From an uncultured Acidimicrobiales bacterium (GTDB taxonomy: Bacteria > Actinomycetota > Acidimicrobiia > Acidimicrobiales > Iamiaceae): a DNA stretch of 24,546 nucleotides. A model generated the notes under the pieces. The model was not told the origin of the DNA. It worked only from the letters and a program-made list of their open reading frames with translations, and did not search any database. A program made the position numbers and the translations under genes. Position 1 is the stretch's first letter. Each line of letters begins with the position of its first letter. Location: NCBI GenBank assembly GCA_937926025.1, contig CALANQ010000299.1, forward strand, positions 1-24,546, in the 5' to 3' direction. Positions 1 to 7,652 of the stretch are shown in pieces.

Positions 1-1
1 G

Positions 2-985
2 GTGGCCAGCGGACCGCCGCCCGCCCCGAAGCCGAAGCGGGCCACGGGCACGGAGGGCGAGCGGGCCAGCTCCGTGGGCCGCGTCTTCAGCATCATCGGC
101 CTCGTCGTCATCGGGTTCTTCCTGTACCAGCTGACCGGCTCCGCCCTCGTCCACGCCCGCAGCCAGCGGCTGCTGCTCCAGGAGTTCAAGGAGAAGGCGC
201 CGCTCCAGGCTGCCGATCCCGCCGACCAGGTCAGCGGCGACCCCTCCGCCGACGGCCTGCTCTCGCCCGACGAGGCGGCCGGCGGCCAGGTCGACCCGGC
301 CGACGTGGAGCCCGAGGTCATCGCCGCCGCCGAAGCGCCGGCGCGGGGCGAGCCCATCGGCATCATCCAGATCCCCGAGCTGGGCGTGGAGCAGGTGGTG
401 GTGCAGGGCACCGGACCCGCTGAGCTCCGGGCCGGACCGGGCCACCTGCGGGGCACGTCGATGCCGGGCGAGCCGGGCAACGCCGCCATCGCCGGGTCCC
501 GGGTGTCCAACGGGGCACCGTTCAAGCGGCTCCAGCTGCTCGACGACGGCGACCGCATCGACGTGACCACCGCGGTCGGGCGGTTCCGCTACGAGATCCG
601 ATCCGTGCGCCGGGTGCGGTCCGGCGAGCCCGACCCGGTGCGGGCGTCGGGGGGCGGCAGCACCCTGACCCTCGTCACCTCGACGCCGGCGTTCCTCGCG
701 TACGACCGGCTGGTGGTGGTGGCCGAGCTCCAGACCAAGCCGGTGGCGCCGCGGTTCACACCGGTCACCCCGGATCGCACGGAGACCGGGTTCGACACCT
801 CGGGCGCCGGCCTGGCCCCCGTCATCGGCTGGGGCGCCGCCCTCGGCCTCGGCATCTGGGCCGCCCGCGTCGTCTACCGCCGCTGGCCGAGGTCCGTCGC
901 CTACCTCATCACCACGCCCATCCTCGTGGCCCTCGTGCTCCTCGTCTTCGAGAGCCTGAGCGGCCTCCTGCCCGCCACCTTCTGA
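2..985 (+). CDS. Sortase-fold membrane protein lacking catalytic His and Cys (pseudo-sortase)
   Basis: This 327-residue protein has the sortase beta-barrel sequence pattern at about residues 117-247. A Pro/Lys-rich cytoplasmic N-terminus precedes a membrane segment (about 27-46), and two more hydrophobic segments lie near 270-288 and 299-321. Sortases are membrane transpeptidases that attach surface proteins to the wall using a His-Cys-Arg triad. Here the usual AGHR motif reads AGSR (Ser166) and the usual TC motif reads VTSTP (Ser227). The Arg in YDRLVVVAEL (Arg236) is kept. Both replaced codons (tcc at 497-499, tcg at 680-682) lie in well-preserved surroundings, so a frameshift is unlikely. 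Normal transpeptidation is not expected; a scaffolding, binding or Ser-based role is possible. It heads a probable operon, with the next gene 24 bp downstream. The GTG at position 2 is the first visible start, but the gene may begin upstream of the window. Confidence 0.85.
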   Translation: MASGPPPAPKPKRATGTEGERASSVGRVFSIIGLVVIGFFLYQLTGSALVHARSQRLLLQEFKEKAPLQAADPADQVSGDPSADGLLSPDEAAGGQVDPADVEPEVIAAAEAPARGEPIGIIQIPELGVEQVVVQGTGPAELRAGPGHLRGTSMPGEPGNAAIAGSRVSNGAPFKRLQLLDDGDRIDVTTAVGRFRYEIRSVRRVRSGEPDPVRASGGGSTLTLVTSTPAFLAYDRLVVVAELQTKPVAPRFTPVTPDRTETGFDTSGAGLAPVIGWGAALGLGIWAARVVYRRWPRSVAYLITTPILVALVLLVFESLSGLLPATF

Positions 986-1009
986 CCCCACGGAACCGGA
1001 GCCGACCCG

Positions 1010-1795
1010 ATGCCCCGACCAGCCCCCCTCGCCGACACCATCCCGGACTGCCCGCGGGTGTCGGTGGTCATCCCCACCCGCAACGAGGCCCGCAACCTGC
1101 CCCACGTGTTCCGGGACATGCCGCCCGACGTGCACGAGGTGATCCTCGTGGACGGGCACTCCACCGACGGCACCATCGAGGTGGCGCAGCGGCTGTGGCC
1201 GAGCGTCGTGGTCATCGAGCAGGAGGGCCGGGGGAAGGGCAACGCGCTGGCCCTCGGCTTCGCCGCGGTGACCGGTGACGTGGTGATCATGCTCGACGCC
1301 GACGGCTCTGCGGACCCCGCGGAGATCCCCCGGTTCGTCGCCGCGCTCGTCGACGGCGCCGACGTCGCCAAGGGCACCCGCTTCCTGGCCGGGGGCGGCA
1401 GCACCGACATCACCGCGATCCGCCAGCTGGGCAACCGGGCCCTGACCGGCGCGGTGAACCTGCTCTGGGGCACCCGGTACACCGACCTCTGCTACGGCTA
1501 CAACGCCATGTGGGCCTGGTGCGCCCGGGGCGTCGACATCGACTGCGACGGGTTCGAGGTCGAGACGCTGATCAACATCCGCATCGCCGAGGCCAGCTGG
1601 TCGGTGGTCGAGGTGCCGTCGTTCGAGCTGGAGCGGATCCACGGCGCCAGCAACCTGCGGGCGCACCGCGACGGGTGGCGGGTGCTGCGCACGATCCGCA
1701 GCGAGCTCCGGTCGCCCGTCGGGGTCCGTCGCCCGACGACCCGCCCGGGATCCCGGCCGGCTGGCCGGTCGGTGGCCGCCGCAGCCGAGGTCTGA
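1010..1795 (+). CDS. Family 2 glycosyltransferase (polyprenyl-phosphate sugar synthase-like)
   Basis: This 261-residue GT-A fold enzyme probably transfers a sugar from a nucleotide donor to a lipid carrier or growing glycan at the inner face of the membrane. The nucleotide-binding strand VSVVIPTRNEARN lies near residues 18-30, with VILVDGHSTDGT after it. The metal-binding DxD is DADGS, with Asp96 and Asp98. The conserved GTRF segment and the later YGYNAMW fit the dolichyl-phosphate mannose synthase-like branch. No membrane segment is visible, so it is probably soluble or peripheral. The ATG at 1010 has a GGAG about 8 bases upstream. It lies between the sortase-like gene (24 bp gap) and the sulfotransferase (3 bp gap), so co-transcription is likely. 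The sugar and acceptor cannot be read from the sequence. Confidence 0.88.
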   Translation: MPRPAPLADTIPDCPRVSVVIPTRNEARNLPHVFRDMPPDVHEVILVDGHSTDGTIEVAQRLWPSVVVIEQEGRGKGNALALGFAAVTGDVVIMLDADGSADPAEIPRFVAALVDGADVAKGTRFLAGGGSTDITAIRQLGNRALTGAVNLLWGTRYTDLCYGYNAMWAWCARGVDIDCDGFEVETLINIRIAEASWSVVEVPSFELERIHGASNLRAHRDGWRVLRTIRSELRSPVGVRRPTTRPGSRPAGRSVAAAAEV

Positions 1796-1798
1796 CCG

Positions 1799-2716
1799 GT
1801 GGGCGCCTTCGTCCTCGGAGGTGCCGCCAAGTCCGGGACCTCCACCCTGGCGGACCTGCTGGGCCGCCACCCCGACATCCACGTGTGCCCCCGCAAGGAG
1901 GCGCACCACCACCTGTTCCGGTCGGCGCCACCGACGTTCCGGGGGCCCGGTGACGACACGTTCGCCCGGATGGTGGTGAGCGACCCGCAGGAGTGGGCCG
2001 ACCTGATGGCGGCCGGCGCCGGGCACGCGGTCGTGGGCGAGGCATCGGTGTACTACCTGTACCGGCCCGAGGTGTGGCCGCAGCTGCGAGAGGCGCTCGG
2101 ACCCGACGGCCGGGTGGTGCTGATCCTGCGGGACCCGGTGGCCCGGATCGTGTCCGCCTGGGGCCACCTGGTGCGCGACGGGCGGGAGGAGCTGCCCATC
2201 GGCGAGGCGCTGGACGCCGAGGCGGACCGGGCGGCCGCCGGGTGGGAGTGGTGCTGGCGGTACCGCGACGTGTCCCGCTACGACGAGCAGCTGCCCGCCG
2301 TGCTCGACGCGTTCGGGCCCGACCGCGTGTTCGTCGCCGACTTCGCCGAGCTCCGACGCGACCCGGCGGACCTGGCGTCGCGCCTGCACCGCTTCCTGGG
2401 CGTCGACCCCCGACCCGAGGGTGGCCCCGCCCCGGTCGTGAACCCGTCGGGTGCCGTGCGCAGCCGGGCGCTGCACCGGTTCCTCACCCAGCCGCACCCG
2501 GTGAAGGACGTGCTCCGGCCGTTCGTGCCCGACCGGCTCGTCCAGGCCACCTACCGGCGGACCCTCGCCCGCAACCTGGCGCCCCTTCCGCCGGTGCCCG
2601 ACGACCTGCGGGCCGCGCTGGCCGACGAGTTCCGCCAGGTGGCGGACGGCGTGGCGAGCCGGACCGGGCTGGACACGACGGGCTGGTGTCGGACCGAGCG
2701 GGTCGCAGCGGGGTGA
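1799..2716 (+). CDS. PAPS-dependent sulfotransferase
   Basis: This 305-residue protein matches the Sulfotransfer_1 pattern, whose members move sulfate from PAPS to a hydroxyl or amine of a glycan or small molecule. The 5'-phosphosulfate loop GAAKSGTSTL is at residues 8-17, with Lys11 as the expected catalytic or phosphate-binding residue. The 3'-phosphate site is LILRDPVARIVSAW, with Arg111 and Ser119. There is no signal peptide or membrane anchor, so it should act in the cytoplasm on a lipid-linked or nucleotide-linked sugar. The GTG start lies only 3 bp after the glycosyltransferase stop, which implies translational coupling. Its position in a glycan locus suggests the product carries sulfate; the acceptor is unknown. 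It converges on the next gene with a 17 bp gap. Confidence 0.88.
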   Translation: MGAFVLGGAAKSGTSTLADLLGRHPDIHVCPRKEAHHHLFRSAPPTFRGPGDDTFARMVVSDPQEWADLMAAGAGHAVVGEASVYYLYRPEVWPQLREALGPDGRVVLILRDPVARIVSAWGHLVRDGREELPIGEALDAEADRAAAGWEWCWRYRDVSRYDEQLPAVLDAFGPDRVFVADFAELRRDPADLASRLHRFLGVDPRPEGGPAPVVNPSGAVRSRALHRFLTQPHPVKDVLRPFVPDRLVQATYRRTLARNLAPLPPVPDDLRAALADEFRQVADGVASRTGLDTTGWCRTERVAAG

Positions 2717-2733
2717 GCGTCGTGGGTGCCGGC

Positions 2734-3393
2734 TCAGCCGACCCGGACGATGCCGCTGAGCTTCGGGTTCCCGGGGGACCAGAACGTCGACTGGCCGTCG
2801 CCGAAGGCGGAGCGGGCGGTGCCCACCCGCATCTCCGACCCGGCGGCGATGACCTCGTTGACCGAGATGGCCACGAACGTGATCTCCCGACCGGTCCGGT
2901 TGCGGACGATGACCGGCTGGTCCGGGTCCAGCTCGAGGCAGGCCGGCGACGGTGCCGACGTCAGCGTGATCACCGCGGTCCCCTTCGGTCGGGAGCAGCC
3001 CGATGCCGGGACGGTCGGCTGCGGGTAGGTCACCGCCGTGCGCTCGCCCTCGGGGCCGGCGTCGATCGGGGTCGACGGGATCTCGGGATCGTCAGCCGGC
3101 GCCTCGGTGGTCGTGGTGGTCTTGCCCTTGCCCCCGTCCGACCCGTCCTTCGCGGTGGTCTCGGTGGTTCCGCCGTCGCTCGACGCCGATCCGTCCTTCT
3201 TGCCGGCGGCGGCGGGGTCGCCCGACTGGGAGATGGTGGTGGCGGTGGCGCTCGACTCGTCGGACCGGCTGGTGGTGACCGCGGCGGCGATGATGATCGC
3301 CAGCAGAGGGACGGCGACGGCCGCGATCGCGACGGCGGGCTTGGGCCGCTTCCGGGCAGACGAGAGCGGCGGTTCGGTCGAGGCGGGATCCAC
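2734..3393 (-). CDS. Membrane-anchored hypothetical protein with Thr-rich linker
   Basis: I do not recognise this 219-residue protein. A short basic cytoplasmic tail precedes one membrane segment (about residues 19-40). Next comes a low-complexity Ser/Thr/Gly/Asp linker (about 41-115), then a compact, probably beta-rich extracytoplasmic domain (about 118-219). That domain has two cysteines, Cys133 and Cys152, that could pair. The segment with VIVRNRTGREITFVAI looks like a beta-sandwich strand pair, loosely cupredoxin-like, but no metal ligands are clear. The Thr-rich linker could span the cell wall and be glycosylated. The start is GTG (complement of 3391-3393). The gene is opposite in strand to both neighbours and divergent from the GT4 gene, sharing a 127 bp spacer with a GC-rich palindrome. 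Confidence 0.7.
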   Translation of the reverse strand: MDPASTEPPLSSARKRPKPAVAIAAVAVPLLAIIIAAAVTTSRSDESSATATTISQSGDPAAAGKKDGSASSDGGTTETTAKDGSDGGKGKTTTTTEAPADDPEIPSTPIDAGPEGERTAVTYPQPTVPASGCSRPKGTAVITLTSAPSPACLELDPDQPVIVRNRTGREITFVAISVNEVIAAGSEMRVGTARSAFGDGQSTFWSPGNPKLSGIVRVG

Positions 3394-3411
3394 GGGCGGT
3401 GACCCTGCCAG

Positions 3412-3434
3412 CCCCTTCCCGCGCGCGGGAGGGG
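3412..3434. promoter_or_regulatory. GC-rich palindrome in divergent spacer
   Basis: A perfect 14-base palindrome, TCCCGCGCGCGGGA, lies at 3417-3430. It is flanked by CCCC and GGGG, so the stem extends to 11 pairs per side with one bulged T at 3416. It sits about 20 bases upstream of the GTG start at 3393, in the spacer shared with the GT4 gene at 3521. It could be an operator or a hairpin in the leader of the minus-strand gene. No promoter boxes could be assigned with confidence. Confidence 0.35.
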
Positions 3435-3520
3435 TTGCGCCAAGTGTTCAGGCGGACTTCACCCGAAGGACCCCCGGCCGCCCGAGGCCCGTCGATCCCG
3501 ACCGCAACGATGACCGCCCG

Positions 3521-4786
3521 ATGGCCACCACCATGTCGACCCTCCGCGCGGTGCGCCGCCGCTGGGCCGGTGCCCGGGAGCGCCGCCGATCCACCCGGAC
3601 CGAGGTGTGCGTCATCGGCCCTGGGAAGGCGTTCCTCTCCGGCGTCACGTACCACACGTACGGCCTGGTCACGGCGCTGGCCGAGCACCGTCCCACCCAG
3701 GTGGTGGTCCTGCGCAACCTGGTGCCGCAGCGCCTCTACCCGGGCCGGGACCGCGTCGGCGCCGACCTGACGCACCTCCGGCTGCCGCCCGACGTGGCCC
3801 GGGTGGGCACCGTCGACTGGTGGTGGGGTGCGGCCCTGCCCCATGCGGTGGCCCGCCTCGTCGCCCGGCCGCCGGCCGTCGTGGTGGTCCAGTGGTGGAG
3901 CGCCGCCGTCTGGCACACGGAGCTGGCCCTGGTGCTGGCCGCACGCGCCCGGGGCGCCCGCGTGGTGATCGAGGTCCACGAGCTGATGGACACCGCCGAG
4001 GAGCGCCACCCGCTGGCCGGCCTCTGGTCCCGCACCCTGGCCCCGCTGCTGATGGCCCAGGCCGACCGGGTGGTGGTGCACAACGTCGGCGACCAGGCCG
4101 AGGTGGTCCGGCGGTACGGGGTCCGGCGCAGCCACGTGGCGGTCGTCGCCGAGCCGCCGTTCGACCACTACGACCTCCGCACGGCCGACGATGTGGCGGC
4201 CGACGGTGCGACCGCTCGCGACGACGATGCCCCGATCGAGCTGCTGTTCTTCGGGACCATCCGGCCCTACAAGGGCCTCGAGGACCTGGTCGCGGCGTTC
4301 GAGGTGCTGGCCTCCTCCTCCGACGACGACGGCGACGGCGACGGCCCCGAGCACCGGCTGACCGTGGTGGGCGAGACGTGGGAGGACTGGAGCGGCCCCG
4401 CGGCCGCCATCCGCCGGTCGCCGCACCGCGACCGCATCCGCTTCGTGAACCGCTACGTCACCGACGAGGAGGTCGACCAGGCGTTCCGCGCGGCGGACCT
4501 GGTGGTCCTGCCGTACCGGCGCTCGTCCACCAGCGGGCCGCTCATGGTCGCCATGAGCTACGGGCTGCCGGTGGTCATCACCTCGGTGGGCGGACTGCCC
4601 GAGGCCGCCGACGGCTACGACGGGGCGGTCCTGGTGGAGCCGGGCTCGGTGGACCGCCTCGTCGACGGCATCCGCAAGGCCGAGCCGCTGGTGGGCGTGC
4701 ACCACCGGGCCGGGCGGTCGTGGGCCGACGTGGCCGAGGAGCACGAGGCGCTGTACCGCGCCATCGGCGTCGGGTGCCGAGCATGA
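3521..4786 (+). CDS. GT4 family glycosyltransferase
   Basis: This 421-residue GT-B fold glycosyltransferase is probably a retaining enzyme acting on a lipid-linked glycan at the cytoplasmic membrane face. The C-terminal donor domain is clear: FFGTIRPYKGLEDLV (about 243-257), then the AADLVVLPYRRSSTSGPLMVAMSYGLPVV block and VGGLPEA. The common GT4 E-x7-E motif is not intact here, as in subfamilies where the second Glu is missing. Two acidic low-complexity loops (about 224-238 and 266-277) look like lineage-specific inserts. The frame is open to 3038, but the upstream part overlaps the divergent gene antisense, so I chose the ATG at 3521; a second in-frame ATG is at 3533. Its stop overlaps the next start as ATGA, so it begins a coupled three-gene unit. 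Confidence 0.85.
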   Translation: MATTMSTLRAVRRRWAGARERRRSTRTEVCVIGPGKAFLSGVTYHTYGLVTALAEHRPTQVVVLRNLVPQRLYPGRDRVGADLTHLRLPPDVARVGTVDWWWGAALPHAVARLVARPPAVVVVQWWSAAVWHTELALVLAARARGARVVIEVHELMDTAEERHPLAGLWSRTLAPLLMAQADRVVVHNVGDQAEVVRRYGVRRSHVAVVAEPPFDHYDLRTADDVAADGATARDDDAPIELLFFGTIRPYKGLEDLVAAFEVLASSSDDDGDGDGPEHRLTVVGETWEDWSGPAAAIRRSPHRDRIRFVNRYVTDEEVDQAFRAADLVVLPYRRSSTSGPLMVAMSYGLPVVITSVGGLPEAADGYDGAVLVEPGSVDRLVDGIRKAEPLVGVHHRAGRSWADVAEEHEALYRAIGVGCRA

Positions 4787-6786
4787 GCGCCACCGACCGG
4801 GGCCGCCGCAGCGTGTGGGTCGGGATGCTGGTGGGCGTGGCCCTGGTGTGCCTGGCGTACACGATGGCCGGCCGGTCGACGACCTCGGGCGAGCAGGCCA
4901 AGTTCGTGGTGCTCTGGCTCGGGGTCATCGTCTTCCTGTGGCCGGCGGCCAAGCGGCTGGCCAACCCGTTCGTCACCGAGTCCGAGCGGCTCTCGATCCT
5001 GGTGGCCACCGCGCTGTTCAGCTACCTGCCGAAGTTCCTGCGCAACCCCCAGCGGCCCGTGTTCTACGACGAGATCGCGCACTGGACCCAGGTCGAGCGG
5101 ATCATGCAGACCGGCGACCTGCTCCAGCCGAACCCGGCCGTCCGGGTCCTGCCGTCGTACCCGGGCCTGCACACGCTCACGGCCGGGCTGCGGGAGCTCA
5201 CCGGGCTGAGCACCTGGCAGGTGGGCGTCGTGCTGATCGCCGTGCTGCACGTGGTCAGCACCATCGGCCTCTACGTGCTGGTCCGTCGCCTCGTCGGTTC
5301 GCCGGTGGTGGCGGGCCTGGCCGGCCTGATCTGGTGCGTGGCGCCGGGGTCGCTGTTCTTCAACTCCCAGTTCGCCTACCAGTCGCTGGCCATCGTGGGC
5401 TTCGTGTGGGTGATCGTCGCCATGGGCGAGGCCCAGGCCGCCACCGGGATGCGCCGGTGGTCGTGGACGGGGCTGGCCGCCCTGCTCGGCACCGCGGTGG
5501 TGGTCACGCACCACCTCACCAGCTACGCCATGGTCGTCCTGCTGCTGGCGTTCAGCATCTCCGCCCTGGTGATGCGGCGGCGGGAGGGCGGCGCCACCTG
5601 GCAGCCCCCGGTCCTGCTGCTGGTGCTCTCGCTCGTGGTCAACGGCCTGTGGATGGTGATCCGGGGCGGGTCGAAGGCGGTCGACTCCATCGTCGACTAC
5701 CTGTCCCCGTACCCCGAGGGCGGGCTCGACCAGCTGTGGGGGTCGCTCACGGGCTCGGGGGAGCGGCGCACGTTCTTCGTGCGCAGCGGCCTGCCCCCGT
5801 GGGAGCAGTGGGCGGCGTTCCTCGCCCCGCTGCTGGCCATCGGGCTGGGGATCATCGGCATCAACCTGCTGCGCAAGATGAAGCGCCGTCCCACCTCGGG
5901 GGCGTGGGCGCTGGTGGCGTTCGCCGGGCTCTACGTGCTGTCGCTGCCGCTCATCCTCACGCCGACCGGCGCCCAGGGCGCCCACCGCAGCGCTCCGTTC
6001 ACCTACGTGGGCGTCTGCCTGGTGGCGGCGGCCGGTCTGGCCTGGATCATCGGGCGCAGCGCGGAGTCGCAGGGTCGCTTCCGCGCCCTCGGGCCGCTGG
6101 CCATCGCGGCGGTGATCGGCGTCGTCGTCATCGGGAACACGGCCTCCAGCGTCAACGAGTTCGACCGCTTCCCGGGGCCGTGGGAGGCGGGGGCGGACAG
6201 CCGCTCGCTCACGCCCGAGCTGGCCGACGCCGCGCACTGGCTGCGCACCTACGACTCGCCCGACCGCGTGGTGGCCGACATCTACACGGGCACCTCCCTC
6301 GGGGTGTTCGGCACCACCCGCGACGCCTGCGCGGCGTCGGCGTCGTGCCCCGGCGACCTCCAGATCTGGCGCTTCTACAACGGCCAGACCGTGCGGGGCT
6401 CGGACCTCGCGCTGCTGCGCTCCGAGGGCTACCGGTTCCTGGCCGTCGATCGCCGCATGATCGAGGCCACGCCTCGCAGCGGCTACTGGTTCAACCGCAG
6501 CGAGGAGGGGGCGTTCGAGCACGACGAGCCCTACCCGAAGGAGATCCTCGCCCGGCTCGAGTCGTTCCGCTGGCTGACCAAGGTCTACGCCTCCAACGAC
6601 TACGACATCTACGAGATCAACATCGACGCGGCCAGCGCCGACGTGCTCGAAGGCGAGCCCGGTGCGGCCACCAAGGCCGCCATCGCCAAGAAGAAGAAGG
6701 ATCGGGCCGAGGCCGAGGCGGCCGACACCGCGGATGCGGCCGACGGCACCGAGCACGCGGCCGCTGCGCCCACGGAGGGATCGTGA
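4783..6786 (+). CDS. Polytopic membrane protein, GT-C glycosyltransferase-like
   Basis: This 667-residue protein has roughly ten to twelve hydrophobic segments through about residue 460. A large probably extracytoplasmic domain and an Ala/Glu-rich charged tail starting with KKKK follow. The layout resembles GT-C enzymes such as the ArnT, PMT and arabinosyltransferase types, which use polyprenyl-phosphate sugars outside the membrane. An acidic pair, Asp96-Glu97 in FYDEIAHW, lies in the first large loop where GT-C catalytic acids normally sit. HHLTSY in a later membrane region is also typical of polytopic glycosyltransferases. The family call is by architecture and motif position only. The ATG at 4783 overlaps the upstream stop (ATGA), and its own stop overlaps the next start (GTGA), so the three genes are translationally coupled. 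Confidence 0.65.
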   Translation: MSATDRGRRSVWVGMLVGVALVCLAYTMAGRSTTSGEQAKFVVLWLGVIVFLWPAAKRLANPFVTESERLSILVATALFSYLPKFLRNPQRPVFYDEIAHWTQVERIMQTGDLLQPNPAVRVLPSYPGLHTLTAGLRELTGLSTWQVGVVLIAVLHVVSTIGLYVLVRRLVGSPVVAGLAGLIWCVAPGSLFFNSQFAYQSLAIVGFVWVIVAMGEAQAATGMRRWSWTGLAALLGTAVVVTHHLTSYAMVVLLLAFSISALVMRRREGGATWQPPVLLLVLSLVVNGLWMVIRGGSKAVDSIVDYLSPYPEGGLDQLWGSLTGSGERRTFFVRSGLPPWEQWAAFLAPLLAIGLGIIGINLLRKMKRRPTSGAWALVAFAGLYVLSLPLILTPTGAQGAHRSAPFTYVGVCLVAAAGLAWIIGRSAESQGRFRALGPLAIAAVIGVVVIGNTASSVNEFDRFPGPWEAGADSRSLTPELADAAHWLRTYDSPDRVVADIYTGTSLGVFGTTRDACAASASCPGDLQIWRFYNGQTVRGSDLALLRSEGYRFLAVDRRMIEATPRSGYWFNRSEEGAFEHDEPYPKEILARLESFRWLTKVYASNDYDIYEINIDAASADVLEGEPGAATKAAIAKKKKDRAEAEAADTADAADGTEHAAAAPTEGS

Positions 6787-7652
6787 CCGCGACCGACACG
6801 TCCACGCTGCCGCCGCCCCCGGCGCCCGTCGCCGCCCCGGAGCACCAGGGCCTGCTGGACCGCTGGTCGGACCCGGTGCTGCTGCTGGTGGCGGCGGCCG
6901 CGCTGGCGGTGCTCGGGCTGCTCCCGTGGGCCGTGAAGAGCGTGGTCACCCTGCCCCTCGCCCTGTTCCTCCCCGGTCAGGCCCTGCTCGCCGCACTGGA
7001 CCGTCCCGACCGGAGCCTCGGCACGGGCGGTCGCATCGCGCTGCGCATCGTGGTGTCGATGGCCGTGGTGTCGCTGACGGTGCTGGCGGTCGGCTCGGTC
7101 GTGGGGGTGTCCCGGGCGTCGGTGGTGGCCGGGATCTGGATGGTGGTCTCGGTGTGCGCGCTGGCGGGCTGGACCCGCGAGGTCCCCACCCGGACCGCCA
7201 CCCCCGGTCCGCACTGGACGCAGAGCGGCGTGGTGCTGTTCCTCACCGCACTCGTCGCCGGCGTGGTGGTGATCGGCGCGCTCGTCCTGCTGCCCGACCC
7301 GCTCGACAGCCCGTACAGCCGGCTGTCGGTCGCGGGCACCACCAAGAGCTCCGGGTCACCGATCGTGGTCGACTCCGGCACCACGGCCTCTGTCCAGGTC
7401 CAGGTGAAGAACGGCACCGGGAAGCTCCGCTCGTACCGGGTGATCCCGGCCATCGACGGCGGTGCGCTGTGGAGGGCCCCGAAGGTGCGGCTCGCCCCCG
7501 GCGAGACCTGGACGGGCACCATCAAGGGCACGATCCCGAAGGACGCGTGCATGTCCCGGCTGACCGTGGCCCTCGCCACCCAGGGCAAGCCGGCCGGCGT
7601 GGCGCCCCTGGTGCTCTATATCCGCAACGAGGCGGGCGACGCCTGCGGCTGA
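6783..7652 (+). CDS. DUF1616-like membrane protein
   Basis: This 289-residue protein has a Pro-rich N-terminus and about five hydrophobic segments (near 31-50, 55-72, 88-107, 112-130 and 149-171). An extracytoplasmic domain (about 175-289) follows, with two cysteines (Cys256, Cys288) that may form a disulfide. The LALFLPGQALLAAL segment and the YSRLSVAG...VQVKNGTGKLRSYRV block resemble DUF1616 proteins, which often accompany polysaccharide and S-layer glycan genes; their biochemical role is not established. The GTG start at 6783 overlaps the preceding stop. Its 3' end overlaps the 3' end of the convergent GT4 gene by 37 bp. It may be a partner of the GT-C-like protein encoded directly upstream. 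Confidence 0.6.
   Translation: MTATDTSTLPPPPAPVAAPEHQGLLDRWSDPVLLLVAAAALAVLGLLPWAVKSVVTLPLALFLPGQALLAALDRPDRSLGTGGRIALRIVVSMAVVSLTVLAVGSVVGVSRASVVAGIWMVVSVCALAGWTREVPTRTATPGPHWTQSGVVLFLTALVAGVVVIGALVLLPDPLDSPYSRLSVAGTTKSSGSPIVVDSGTTASVQVQVKNGTGKLRSYRVIPAIDGGALWRAPKVRLAPGETWTGTIKGTIPKDACMSRLTVALATQGKPAGVAPLVLYIRNEAGDACG

Noticed and set aside
3038..3520. N-terminal extension of the GT4 gene to 3038
   Set aside because: The extra residues are the complement of the Thr-rich linker gene and are not homologous to GT4 enzymes; the ATG at 3521 is better placed.
4314..4350. Short tandem repeat of gac/ggc codons
   Set aside because: It encodes an acidic surface loop in the GT4 enzyme and looks like ordinary low-complexity coding sequence rather than a functional DNA repeat.
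3092..4744. Minus-strand open frame of 550 codons across the GT4 gene
   Set aside because: It is a shadow of the GT4 gene and conflicts with the better-supported minus-strand gene at 2734-3393.
4615..6756. Minus-strand open frame of 713 codons across the GT-C-like gene
   Set aside because: Low-complexity Arg/Gly/His/Asp-rich translation, with no motif or membrane pattern; the plus-strand gene is coupled to its neighbours.
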